From: JAWCQZ01 sp038869515 [NCBI: Halobacteria archaeon]
GTDB taxonomy: Archaea > Halobacteriota > Syntropharchaeia > JACQPP01
DNA: 64,000 nt
NCBI GenBank assembly: GCA_038869515.1
Contig: JAWCQZ010000003.1
Span: 155,306 to 219,305 of the forward strand
Direction of reading: 5' to 3'
A program made the translations under genes and the position numbers. Under the pieces are notes generated by a model, which was not told the origin of the DNA, made no database searches, and saw nothing but the letters and a program-made list of their open reading frames with translations. Of the stretch, positions 45,961 through 53,522 are shown in pieces; position 1 is the first letter of the stretch; every line of letters starts with the position of its first letter.

Positions 45961-46041
45961 CTCCTGGGAGAAGGGGTTTCGCGCCCTCTCCGTTTCAGGA
46001 CGACTCCTCTCCCCCACTCTCCAAGACTGAAAAATTCTCCG

Positions 46042-46401
46042 TCAGTTCGGTTTTTGCGGAGCCTTGACGAAAGGCGCAAGGCCGCGGCCCACCGATGCCC
46101 CGAGGGCAGCCAGGGCCGCCCCGACGCCGAGGCTCCCCAGGACGAAAACGACGACGCCCCCCGGGAGGCCGAGGGCGCTCCCGAGGGCACTCGCCACGCG
46201 GCCCCCGGGGCCCGCCATCTGGAGCAGCAGGAACAGGAGCCAGCCCGCGCCGGCACCCGCGACAGCCGAGGAGACCGGGCGGCCCTTGGCGATGGCGCCG
46301 GCGACTGCGCCCGCCAGGGCCGCGCTCTGCCAGAGGCCGAGGGCGAGGCCGGCGACCGTGACCGCGAAGGAGAGGAGCATCCCACGCAGGTCGAATCTCA
46401 T
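46042..46401 (-). CDS. Small integral membrane protein (119 aa)
   Basis: A Gly/Ala-rich polytopic protein with about four hydrophobic segments (MLLSFAVTVAGLALGLW, AVAGAGAGWLLFLLLQMAG, GGVVVFVLGSLGVGAALAAL). No family is recognised. The ATG overlaps the stop of the penicillin-acylase gene (ATGA), so it is translated from that transcript. Between its stop and the tRNA-Ser lie about 80 nt with no clear signal. Confidence 0.75.
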   Translation of the reverse strand: MRFDLRGMLLSFAVTVAGLALGLWQSAALAGAVAGAIAKGRPVSSAVAGAGAGWLLFLLLQMAGPGGRVASALGSALGLPGGVVVFVLGSLGVGAALAALGASVGRGLAPFVKAPQKPN

Positions 46402-48917
46402 GGCCTCAACTCCGCGCGGCTCTCGACCGCGGCCAACCCGCCGGGCTGCAACGCGAACTGGACGGGGTGGTGCTCCCCCCTGAGCCAGAGTTGCAGAAGG
46501 TCGTCGTAGTGCGGGCTGCTGAAGTCGCCCCGCTGTCCCCCGGGGATGACCGCGAGGCTGCGCGACGGGTCGGCGATGTCCACCACCATCCGCCACGAGG
46601 CGCTCGCCACCGCGTCGCGGGAGAAGCCGCTCCCGGGGGGGAAGAACTCGAAGTCCGGAACCGACGGGGGCAGTTCGGAGAGGATGGCGATGGGGACCGG
46701 CGTGAGGAACCAGCCGCCGATGGAGAAGGGCCCGCGGCCGAGCCCCTTGATTCCGGAGATGTGGGCCACCCGGAAGGACCAGGCGCGCTCCCAGGTCCAC
46801 GCATCCATGTCGGGCCCGAACCTCTCCTCCAACCCCTCCACCGCCTCCGCGAGGGCCATCACGAGGAGGTCGTCCCGGGTCTCCCGCTGCGGGGTCCAGG
46901 CGAGGTCGAACCAGCGGGAATCGGGCTCGGTCTTCGCGAGCTCCTCGGTCCGGTCGATGGCGGGCTTCTTGAACGCTGCGGTGAGGCCCGCCGCGACGTA
47001 GTCGTCGGCCCAGGTGAGGTTCCAGAGGGCCTTCATCGTGTAGCCGTAGAGGGTGGGGGCGACCAGGGGGGGGAGCATCTCCCCGCCCCAGTTCCGCAGG
47101 TGGACCACCGCCCGGTCGAGGGGCGGGGTGCGCAGGGCGGGGCGGGAGTCGTAGGCCGCGACGATCAGGCGGCCGAACTCGCGGCCGTCCACCGCGGTCC
47201 GGTCGAACTGGGCTTGCGCCAGGGTCTGGAGGGTGTGGGTCCGGTTCGCCAGCAGTTCGTGGATGCGCCGGGCCCGGTAGTTGTCGGCGAACTCCCGGCC
47301 CAAGTCGGCGCAAGGCCCCGAACCCGACAGCTCGGAAGTCCCCGGATTCGAGGGTTTGGGGCCTTGTGAGGTCCCGTTCGGGAGGCAGTATTCGTAGCCC
47401 CGGGCGGGCATCTGGTTCGCGCTGACCAGATAGCCCTGGCGCGGGTTGACGGCGTGGGGGTAGGCCTCAAGGGGGACGTAGCCGACCCAGTCCTCCTCGG
47501 TCAGGGCTGAGCCGTTCACGGGCAGGCTCCCGTCGTGGCCCTTGCGGATGGGGTAGGCCCCGGTGACCCAGAGGGCGATGGTCCCGTCCCGGTCGCCGTA
47601 GACGATGTTCTGGGCGGGACACTTCCAGTGGCGCAGCCCCTCCTGGAAGTCGGTGTGGTTCCGGGCGCGGGCGAAGAGGAGGAGGGCAAGGCCCTCGTGG
47701 GTGGGCTGGTAGCAGGTGGCCCGGACCGCGAAGGTCTGGTTGTAGCGGGTGAGGAGCGGCCCGTGGACCGTCTCGCGGATGGTGAGCGGCACGTCGGGCT
47801 TTCCGCGGACCTTCACGGTCTCGGCCCAGGTCTTGGGCTCCAGCCATTCGCCCCGGTGGAGGTAGCGCCCCCCGCCGTCCCAGGAGTAGCGGTAGAGGTC
47901 GGTGACGTCCGCGCCCGTGGTGGTCATGGACCAGGCGACGCGGTCGTTGAACCCGATGATGGGCACGGGGAGGCCGGGGCCGGTGATGCCGTAGACGTTG
48001 ACGCCCGGGTAGACGATGTGGGCCTCGTACCAGAGGGGGGGCAGCTGGATGGGGAGGTGGGGGTCGCCCGAGAGGAGGGGCGCCCCCGTATTGGTCATGC
48101 CGGGCCCCACGACCCAGTTGTTGGAGCCGACGAAACGGACGGCCCCGGTGGAGGGGCTGGCGTTCTTCCGGCCCGCTCCTGGAACCCCGGGCGGCGGCCA
48201 CTCCTCGTCCGGGATGATGGGGATGGTGATGCGGTTGTCGGCGGGGAAGAGTTCGCCCCAGACCGTCTCGGCCCCGAAGGCCTGGACGATGGCCTCGTTC
48301 TCCAGGTCGTTGAGGCCCGCGGAGAGAAGGTAACCCACAATCTTCCCCATGCCGAGGGAGTCGACAGGGGTCCAGGGCTCGGGACGGAGGCCGAGGAGCT
48401 TGAGTTCGGTGGGGAGGCGGCTGTCGGGGAGGCGCTCGAGGTAGCCGTTGACGCCCCGCACGTAGGCCTCCAGCAGGCGGCGCTCCTCGGCGGAGGCGTC
48501 GGCCCATGAGGCCTCGGCGGCGCGGCGGACCCCGATGGTGCGCATGAACTTGTCCAGTTCCACGGTGGCGTTGCCTGCGACCTCAGAGAGCCGGCCCGAG
48601 GCGGCCCGCCGCTGCATCTCCATCTGGAAGAGGCGGTCCTGGGCGTGGACGTAGCCGAGGGCTGAGATGGCGTCCTCGTCCTTCGAGGCGAAGATGTGCG
48701 GGATGCCGTAGGCGTCGCGGGCGACGGTGACCGGGGCGGAGAGGCCGGGCAGCGTGAACGTCCCGCTCGCGGGCTCGTCGGGGGCGGCGAAGATGCCGGT
48801 GGCGGGGCTGAGGAGGGGGCCGAGGGCGGAGGGGAGGGGCCCGAGGGGAATCGAGAGGGCCGCGAGCAGGAGCAGGAGTCCTCCGGCGGCGGCCAATGTC
48901 CGGGCCCGCGGGTCCAT
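46398..48917 (-). CDS. Penicillin acylase family (Ntn-hydrolase) enzyme, exported
   Basis: An 839-aa secreted or membrane-anchored Ntn amidohydrolase. The N-terminal TM or signal segment (about 9-30) is followed by the alpha region (VTVARDAYGIPHIFASKDED, FQMEMQRRAASGRLSEVAG). The autocatalytic site GSNNWVVGPGMTNTG provides the N-terminal Ser of the beta chain, then LLSGDPHLPIQLPPLWYEAH. Substrates in this family are amides such as acyl-homoserine lactones or N-acyl amino acids. Residues 518-536 (QGPKPSNPGTSELSGSGPC) are encoded by a palindrome (47311-47366). A TATA box (AATTTATTATCC) lies about 25 nt upstream of the ATG. Confidence 0.92.
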   Translation of the reverse strand: MDPRARTLAAAGGLLLLLAALSIPLGPLPSALGPLLSPATGIFAAPDEPASGTFTLPGLSAPVTVARDAYGIPHIFASKDEDAISALGYVHAQDRLFQMEMQRRAASGRLSEVAGNATVELDKFMRTIGVRRAAEASWADASAEERRLLEAYVRGVNGYLERLPDSRLPTELKLLGLRPEPWTPVDSLGMGKIVGYLLSAGLNDLENEAIVQAFGAETVWGELFPADNRITIPIIPDEEWPPPGVPGAGRKNASPSTGAVRFVGSNNWVVGPGMTNTGAPLLSGDPHLPIQLPPLWYEAHIVYPGVNVYGITGPGLPVPIIGFNDRVAWSMTTTGADVTDLYRYSWDGGGRYLHRGEWLEPKTWAETVKVRGKPDVPLTIRETVHGPLLTRYNQTFAVRATCYQPTHEGLALLLFARARNHTDFQEGLRHWKCPAQNIVYGDRDGTIALWVTGAYPIRKGHDGSLPVNGSALTEEDWVGYVPLEAYPHAVNPRQGYLVSANQMPARGYEYCLPNGTSQGPKPSNPGTSELSGSGPCADLGREFADNYRARRIHELLANRTHTLQTLAQAQFDRTAVDGREFGRLIVAAYDSRPALRTPPLDRAVVHLRNWGGEMLPPLVAPTLYGYTMKALWNLTWADDYVAAGLTAAFKKPAIDRTEELAKTEPDSRWFDLAWTPQRETRDDLLVMALAEAVEGLEERFGPDMDAWTWERAWSFRVAHISGIKGLGRGPFSIGGWFLTPVPIAILSELPPSVPDFEFFPPGSGFSRDAVASASWRMVVDIADPSRSLAVIPGGQRGDFSSPHYDDLLQLWLRGEHHPVQFALQPGGLAAVESRAELRP
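47311..47366. repeat. In-frame palindrome inside the penicillin-acylase gene
   Basis: CAAGGCCCCGAACCC (47311-47325) pairs with GGGTTTGGGGCCTTG (47352-47366) with one mismatch in 15. The 26-nt centre is itself weakly palindromic (TCGGAAGTCC / GGATTCGA). It encodes a Gly/Ser/Pro-rich loop just before the conserved DNYRARRI block. Confidence 0.7.
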
Positions 48918-48956
48918 CCCGAGGAGAGCCGGGGGGGATAATAAATTGACCCGGTT

Positions 48957-50090
48957 TCACGCGGGCGACAGAACTCTGAGAACTTCGTCCTTGCTCAGCT
49001 TCGAGCTCAGGCGGGGCAGCCGGCTGCGCCCCTTGGTCCCCTTGCCGGTGAAGCCGACCTGGACGAGGTCGAGGCTCTCGAGGCGCTTCAGGGTGTCGTG
49101 GAACGAGGTGTATCCGAGGCCGGTCTCCGCCTGGAACCTCTTCTGGAGGTCCCCCGCCCGCGCCTCGTTCTCGGCGATGAGGCGGAGGAGCACCTTCTCC
49201 TCCTTCCGGAGCCCCTGGAGGAGGGAGGAGGTCCGCAGGGCCCGGCTCTTGGTGAAGGCGTCCTCCACGTCGGCGACCTCGACCTTGCGGCGGGCCTGCG
49301 ACTCGGCCCGGAGGGCGGAACGGCGGAGGAGGTCGATGCCGACCCGGAGGTCGCCGGCGTCTGTGGTGACGTCGACGACCCGCTCCAGGACCCCGTCGGG
49401 GAGGGCGCCGGGGAAAAAGCCCTCCTTCACCCGCATCCCGAGGATGTCGCGGACCTGGTCGCGGGTGTAGCGGGGGAAGAGAATCTCCTCCGGGACGAAG
49501 ACCGAGGCCACGGGAGCGTCGAAGGGGTAGTCGAGCCGCTCGCCGGAGTAGATGGCGACGACCCCGACCACGGCGCCCTCCTGGACCTCGTGGGCCCGCA
49601 GGAGGGCGTTCAGGACGGCGTCCACCTCTTTCTCCCGGAAGAGGTACTGGATGTCGTCGAGGGCGACCACCATCGATTTCTTCTCCTCGGCGAGGCGGCG
49701 GGCCACCCGCTCGAACAGTTTCTGGAACGAGTAGCCGCTGTGGGGCGGCATGTGGCCGAAGAGCGCCTTGAACATGTGGGAGGCGACGAGGTAGCGGGTC
49801 GCATTCACCTGGCAGTTCACGTAGACCGGGACCAGCCGCGTGCTCTCCTCCTCCAGCTCCTTGAACAGGGTCCGCACCACCGTGGTCTTTCCGGTGGCCA
49901 CGGACCCGACGAGGAGGGAGTTCACGGGCCGCCCCTGGCCGAGGGCCGCGGGGCGCAGGGCGAATGCGAGGCCGTCAATCTGGGAGCCCCGGTGGAGGAT
50001 TTCGCTCCGGTCATCGGGGAGGAAAGTGGGGTCGAAGAGCTCCGGCCGCCGGAACAGGGTCTCGTCCCGCATCAAAAGAGACTCGGTCAT
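48957..50090 (-). CDS. Orc1/Cdc6-type replication initiator ATPase
   Basis: A 377-aa AAA+ protein. Walker A is LLVGSVATGKTTVVRTLFKE, Walker B VVALDDIQYLFREKEVDAVL, and sensor-2/lid region DAGDLRVGIDLLRRSALRAE resembles the Cdc6 GDxRxAxDLLRxA motif. The C-terminal winged helix (about 305-377: FQAETGLGYTSFHDTLKRLE) binds DNA. The initiator-specific motif around Walker B is less typical than in main Orc1-1, so this may be a secondary paralog. The ATG is about 27 nt after TATA-like CCTTTAAGACC. Archaeal origins often lie next to such genes; no clear origin-recognition box is visible here. Confidence 0.88.
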   Translation of the reverse strand: MTESLLMRDETLFRRPELFDPTFLPDDRSEILHRGSQIDGLAFALRPAALGQGRPVNSLLVGSVATGKTTVVRTLFKELEEESTRLVPVYVNCQVNATRYLVASHMFKALFGHMPPHSGYSFQKLFERVARRLAEEKKSMVVALDDIQYLFREKEVDAVLNALLRAHEVQEGAVVGVVAIYSGERLDYPFDAPVASVFVPEEILFPRYTRDQVRDILGMRVKEGFFPGALPDGVLERVVDVTTDAGDLRVGIDLLRRSALRAESQARRKVEVADVEDAFTKSRALRTSSLLQGLRKEEKVLLRLIAENEARAGDLQKRFQAETGLGYTSFHDTLKRLESLDLVQVGFTGKGTKGRSRLPRLSSKLSKDEVLRVLSPA

Positions 50091-50238
50091 CGGTGAGAGA
50101 GGCGGCGGATGGGGTCTTAAAGGAATATTGTCAGAGAGTGCGAAGGTTCCCGATGCGAATTTCTCCGTGACAGGCTTTCGCCGGTTCGGATTTTTTCCGC
50201 CGGACGAGGGGCTTTTTCCATGGCGGGAAGTCTCACGG

Positions 50239-51093
50239 ATGGAGATTCCCCTTCCCGGGCCGCTCGACCTGGATGGGACGCTGACGTCGGGCCAGGCGTT
50301 CCGCTGGCGCAAGGAGGATGGATGGTGGCGGGGCGTCGTGGGCCCCCACCGGCTCGCCCTGCGGGCCGCGGGAGGCCGCCTGGAGGTCGAGAGTTCCGGG
50401 CCCCCGGACCTGGCGGCGCGATACCTCCGCCTCGACGACGACCTCGTCGCTGTCCACCGCACCCTGGAGGCCGACCCGAAGCTGCGGCCGCTCCTGCCGG
50501 CCCACCGGGGGCTCCGGCTCCTGCGCCAGGAGCCGTGGGAGTGCGCGGCCTCATTCATCTGTTCGGCCTGGAAATCCATCCCCGCCATCCAGAGGGCGGT
50601 GGAGGCGCTCTGCGAGCGGTTCGGGCAGGTTTCGGATGACCGAATCCGTGGCTTCCCGACGCCGGAATCCATCGCCCGCGCCTCCCCAGCCGCCCTCCGG
50701 GCGTGCGGCCTCGGATACCGGGCGCGGCTGCTCCGGGAGGCTGCGCGGCAGGTGGCCGAGGGGTTCTCGCTGGACCTCGCGCCCCTGCCAACCGAGGAGG
50801 GGCGGAAAAAAATCCAGGAACTCTGCGGTGTGGGGCGGAAGGTCGGCGACTGCATCCTGCTCTTCTCCATGGACCACCTCGAGGTCTTCCCGGTGGACGT
50901 CTGGGCCGCGCGGGCGCTGGCGGAGTTCTACGGCGACCTGCTGCCCCGGAAAGTGCGGCGGGCCGCGGCGGAGGGCGAAATCACCGGGCCGGTCTACCGG
51001 GCGCTGTCGGGGTTCGCCATGGAGAGGTTCGGGCCGAATGCGGGGTATGCGCAGCAGGTGCTCTATGTGGAGGTCCGGAAGAGGAACCGATAA
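50239..51093 (+). CDS. ogg: 8-Oxoguanine DNA glycosylase/AP lyase (Ogg1-type)
   Basis: A 284-aa base-excision repair enzyme. The N-terminal beta domain (LTSGQAFRWRKEDGWWRGVV) is the Ogg1-type OGG_N fold. The HhH-GPD core has the catalytic Lys in LCGVGRKVGDCILLFSMDHL and the catalytic Asp in EVFPVDVWAARALAEFYGD. The Trp in PVDVWAAR and the CSAWKSIPAIQRAVEALCERF helix fit the family. The ATG at 50239 follows TATA-like GGCTTTTTCC by about 25 nt and lies divergent from the orc1/cdc6 gene. Confidence 0.93.
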   Translation: MEIPLPGPLDLDGTLTSGQAFRWRKEDGWWRGVVGPHRLALRAAGGRLEVESSGPPDLAARYLRLDDDLVAVHRTLEADPKLRPLLPAHRGLRLLRQEPWECAASFICSAWKSIPAIQRAVEALCERFGQVSDDRIRGFPTPESIARASPAALRACGLGYRARLLREAARQVAEGFSLDLAPLPTEEGRKKIQELCGVGRKVGDCILLFSMDHLEVFPVDVWAARALAEFYGDLLPRKVRRAAAEGEITGPVYRALSGFAMERFGPNAGYAQQVLYVEVRKRNR

Positions 51094-51133
51094 GCCCGGG
51101 GACGGGTCATCTTCAGGATGAGGAGGCGATTCC

Positions 51134-51480
51134 GTGGCCGCAGAGCGTGTCCTGCCACCTGACCAGCTGCGGGTCCCGGTGGCCGCGGTCGATGGTTTCT
51201 ACGGGGCGGGCGCGTCTACGCCACCGTGGGCGCCTTCTCGCGAAACCAGTATGCGGAGCCGCGGGCCACCCGGGACCTGGACTTCCTGGTGTCCTCCAGA
51301 GACCCGGCGAGGCTCCGCGCGGCTCTCCTGCAGGGGGATTCTACCGGGTGCTGCTGCCCCCCCTCGACCGGCGCGCGCCCAACACGCCGACCGTTTTCCG
51401 CGCGAGGAGAGGGTGGAACCTTCAAGAGACTGTGCAGGGATGCCTGGGCGGGAATGGAGTGGTCGGCCCCTGGAACCCGT
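51134..51480 (+). pseudogene. Frameshifted nucleotidyltransferase (AbiEii/DUF6036-like) remnant
   Basis: Homology runs through three frames. RVLPPDQLRVPVAAVDGFYGAG is in one frame. RVYATVGAFSRNQYAEPRAT and RDLDFLVSSRDPARLRAALL are in a second, with the RATxDxDFLV nucleotidyltransferase signature. FYRVLLPPLDRRAPNTPTVF then RARRG is in a third. At least two frameshifts are needed to join them, so the gene is inactive. Intact relatives are antitoxin or toxin-type nucleotidyltransferases of accessory regions. The stretch 51481-51658 holds only hairpins. Confidence 0.7.
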
Positions 51481-51523
51481 CAAAACCGTGAGGTGCTACG
51501 CCGGAACTACCTTCCGCCGATCG

Positions 51524-51558
51524 CAGAACTCGCGCGAGCGCAGCGAGCGCGAGTTCTG
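51524..51558. repeat. Perfect 11-bp hairpin with GAGCGCAGCGAG core
   Basis: CAGAACTCGCG (51524-51534) pairs with CGCGAGTTCTG (51548-51558) around CGAGCGCAGCGAG. It shares arms with the hairpin at 52416-52459. It differs from 19419-19444 by one compensated base pair. Confidence 0.8.
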
Positions 51559-51658
51559 TCACGCTGGAGCCACGCCAGCCCCCGTTCTGGGCTCGGCCCT
51601 GGGGGCTCCTCCGTGGGTATCTCGGCGGCTCACGACAGCAGGAAGCCAAGGGCGGAGC

Positions 51659-52378
51659 CTATCGAATGGGCCTGTATCCCCCGAGGCTCCCGAACGCGCC
51701 GCCGAGGGTCAGGACCTTCATGTAGTTCGCGGCCCAGACGCTCGCCGTCCGCGCGATGCCCCACCCCTCGATGCGCCGGGGGCTCGTCATCACCAGGGTC
51801 GAGGACATGAACCGGAACCGGCCGAACCTGCGGAGCCTCCGGGCCAGCTCCACGTCCTCCGCGATGGTGAGCTTCTCGTCGAAGCCCCCGGCGGCCTCGA
51901 AGGCCTCCCGGCGAGCCGCGAAGCAGACCCCGGAGGAGTGGGGGGAGCCCGCCAGGATGGCGGTCCGGAAGTAGTTGTTGATGAACCAGAAGAGGAGGAA
52001 ATCCTCCAGGTCGGCGCTCACGGGGAGGATGGGGCAGGTGGCCCCCGCGACCCGCGGGTTCGAGAAGGTCCGCTGGACGGTGGTCAGGAGGTTCTCTTTC
52101 GGCCAGGTGTCGGCGTCGAGGAAGAGGAAGACCCGGCCCGACGCTGCCGCGGCGCCCTCGTTGCGGCCCGCGGCGGGGCCCGGGCGCCGGACCCGAACCA
52201 CCTTGTCGGCGTGCTTGCGGGCACGGGGAACAGTGTCGTCGGCGCTCCGGTAATCCGCGACGATGACCTCGTAGGGCTTCGGGAATGCCTGGACGCGGAT
52301 GGCCTGGAGGGTGGGCTCGATGTATTTTCCCTCGTTGCGGGTGGGGACGATGACCGAGACGGCGGGGCGGGATGGCAT
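51659..52378 (-). CDS. Glycosyltransferase family 2
   Basis: A 239-aa GT-A-fold transferase. The N-terminus AVSVIVPTRNEGKYIEPTLQ is the GT2 hallmark. DYRSADDTVPRARKHADKVV is the nucleotide-binding segment, GRVFLFLDADTWPKENLL carries the DxD metal motif, and FDEKLTIAEDVELARRLRRF the catalytic ED motif. The C-terminal region is weakly hydrophobic (FLLFWFINNYFRTAIL is internal). It probably acts on a lipid-linked or surface glycan. The ATG lies about 27 nt after TATA-like CCCTTTATGG. Confidence 0.9.
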   Translation of the reverse strand: MPSRPAVSVIVPTRNEGKYIEPTLQAIRVQAFPKPYEVIVADYRSADDTVPRARKHADKVVRVRRPGPAAGRNEGAAAASGRVFLFLDADTWPKENLLTTVQRTFSNPRVAGATCPILPVSADLEDFLLFWFINNYFRTAILAGSPHSSGVCFAARREAFEAAGGFDEKLTIAEDVELARRLRRFGRFRFMSSTLVMTSPRRIEGWGIARTASVWAANYMKVLTLGGAFGSLGGYRPIR

Positions 52379-52415
52379 CGAGAGAATAGCACAGCTCCTG
52401 CCATAAAGGGAACAC

Positions 52416-52494
52416 CGCAGAACTCGGCCCGAGCCGAAGGCGAGGGCTAGAGTTCTGCGCCCCGCGCCCGCCGTCGCATCGCGAGCGGGCGCGG
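52416..52494. repeat. Two hairpins after the DRG-like gene
   Basis: CGCAGAACTC (52416-52425) / GAGTTCTGCG (52450-52459) encloses GAGCCGAAGGCGAG. CCGCGCCCGC (52462-52471) / GCGGGCGCGG (52485-52494) ends 2 nt from the stop codon of the DRG-like gene. Both stems are perfect 10-mers. Confidence 0.75.
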
Positions 52495-52496
52495 AG

Positions 52497-53219
52497 TCAT
52501 TTCGTCACCAGCGTCACCTGGTCCCCCTCCGCCAGCCGGTGGTCGAGCCCCACCCGCTGGTCGGGGTGGCGGGCCGACGGGCCCCGGAGGAGGGCGTAGC
52601 GGAACTCCTGCTCCATCGTGGTGTGGACGGCCCGGCAAAGGTGGCGCAACGTGGCTCCGGCCGGGAGGACCATGGGCCGCGGTGACACCTTGCCCCGCTG
52701 GGGGCGGAGGAAGACACGGATGAGGCCGAGGCGCTGCCACATCTCCCGGACGAGGGGCCCCCGGGCCCACGAGGAGGGGGTGACGGCCCTGTCCCGGAAC
52801 GCCTCGGGGAGCCACTGCCGGGCGGCAGGCTCTTCCAGGAGGATGAGGCCTGCCCGCATGACCAGGTTCGCGATTTCGGTGTGGGGGTAGGGGAACCCGA
52901 CCAGTTGGAGGGAGGCCCCTTCGAGGCTCATGGTCCCCACCGCCGCTCCCTGCTTCCGCCCCGCGTGGCTGCAGAGCGTCTCGACCCGCCGGTCGGCCCC
53001 CGCCCCGAGGACGAGGACCGTGGCGTCCCCCGACTTCTCCACCAGCGGCTTCCCCGCCCGAGCCTGCTTCGACTTCTTCCTCTCATGCTCCACTTGCCTC
53101 TTGAGTTCGGCCAGACGGCCCCGGAGGAGGAGGAAGTGGCCCTCCGTGGACTTGTTGTATTTCATGGTCCGGAGCTCCCGCTCGATTTCGGCGATTCGCT
53201 CCTGGATTTTGGAACCCAT
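52497..53219 (-). CDS. DRG/Obg-family homolog without GTPase motifs (pseudo-GTPase)
   Basis: A 240-aa protein; archaeal DRG proteins are about 370 aa. The N-terminal helical region RELRTMKYNKSTEGHFLLLR, GRLAELKRQVEHERKK and the lead-in VEKSGDATVLVLG match DRG. The C-terminal TGS domain IRVFLRPQRGKVSPRPMVLP to LAEGDQVTLV is intact. Between them the P-loop reads GAGADRRVETL for the usual GFPSVGKSTLL, no DxxG or NKxD is visible, and about 130 residues are missing. There are no internal stops, so it looks like a maintained pseudo-GTPase that keeps ribosome-binding parts. A TATA-like AAGTTTGAAAC lies about 25 nt upstream. Confidence 0.82.
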   Translation of the reverse strand: MGSKIQERIAEIERELRTMKYNKSTEGHFLLLRGRLAELKRQVEHERKKSKQARAGKPLVEKSGDATVLVLGAGADRRVETLCSHAGRKQGAAVGTMSLEGASLQLVGFPYPHTEIANLVMRAGLILLEEPAARQWLPEAFRDRAVTPSSWARGPLVREMWQRLGLIRVFLRPQRGKVSPRPMVLPAGATLRHLCRAVHTTMEQEFRYALLRGPSARHPDQRVGLDHRLAEGDQVTLVTK

Positions 53220-53265
53220 CAGAAGGCCGGTGCGACCGCTGTTTCAAACTTTCTGGGCGGGCTCC

Positions 53266-53496
53266 CTAAGTGCCGCCCTGCCGTCGCAGGGTCTCGGCCG
53301 CGAGGCGGATGTCCTCCGCCTTCACCGTCTTGCGCTTGGCGTGGAGGGTGAGTTTGGCGGCTTCCAGGGAGACCTTCTCGCCATGCTTCTCCAGCTCCTC
53401 CCGGAGCGCGGCGGTGGCGTCCTCCCCCACCCGGTCGGCCTTCCCCAGCTCCTTGATGATGCGGGCCACGGGGGCCAGAGGCAGAATCCCGCCCAT
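53266..53496 (-). CDS. Archaeal histone
   Basis: A 76-aa HMf-family histone fold. LPLAPVARIIKELGKADRVG (alpha 1), ATAALREELEKHGEKVSLEA AKLTLHAKRK (alpha 2) and TVKAEDIRLAAETLRRQ (alpha 3) include the paired RxTVxxxD-type segment. It is slightly longer than HMfB at both ends. A strong TATA box (GCTTTATAAGG, about 53522-53532) lies some 27 nt upstream. With MC1 in the same window, this chromosome is organised by at least two architectural protein types. Confidence 0.96.
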   Translation of the reverse strand: MGGILPLAPVARIIKELGKADRVGEDATAALREELEKHGEKVSLEAAKLTLHAKRKTVKAEDIRLAAETLRRQGGT

Positions 53497-53522
53497 GGCG
53501 CCCCTCTTTGTCCGCCCGCTCC

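Noticed and set aside
45757-46017. N-terminal extension of deoxyhypusine synthase through the tRNA-Ser gene
   Set aside because: The frame stays open by chance across the tRNA; the TATA box at 45781-45790 and the family N-terminus support the ATG at 45756.
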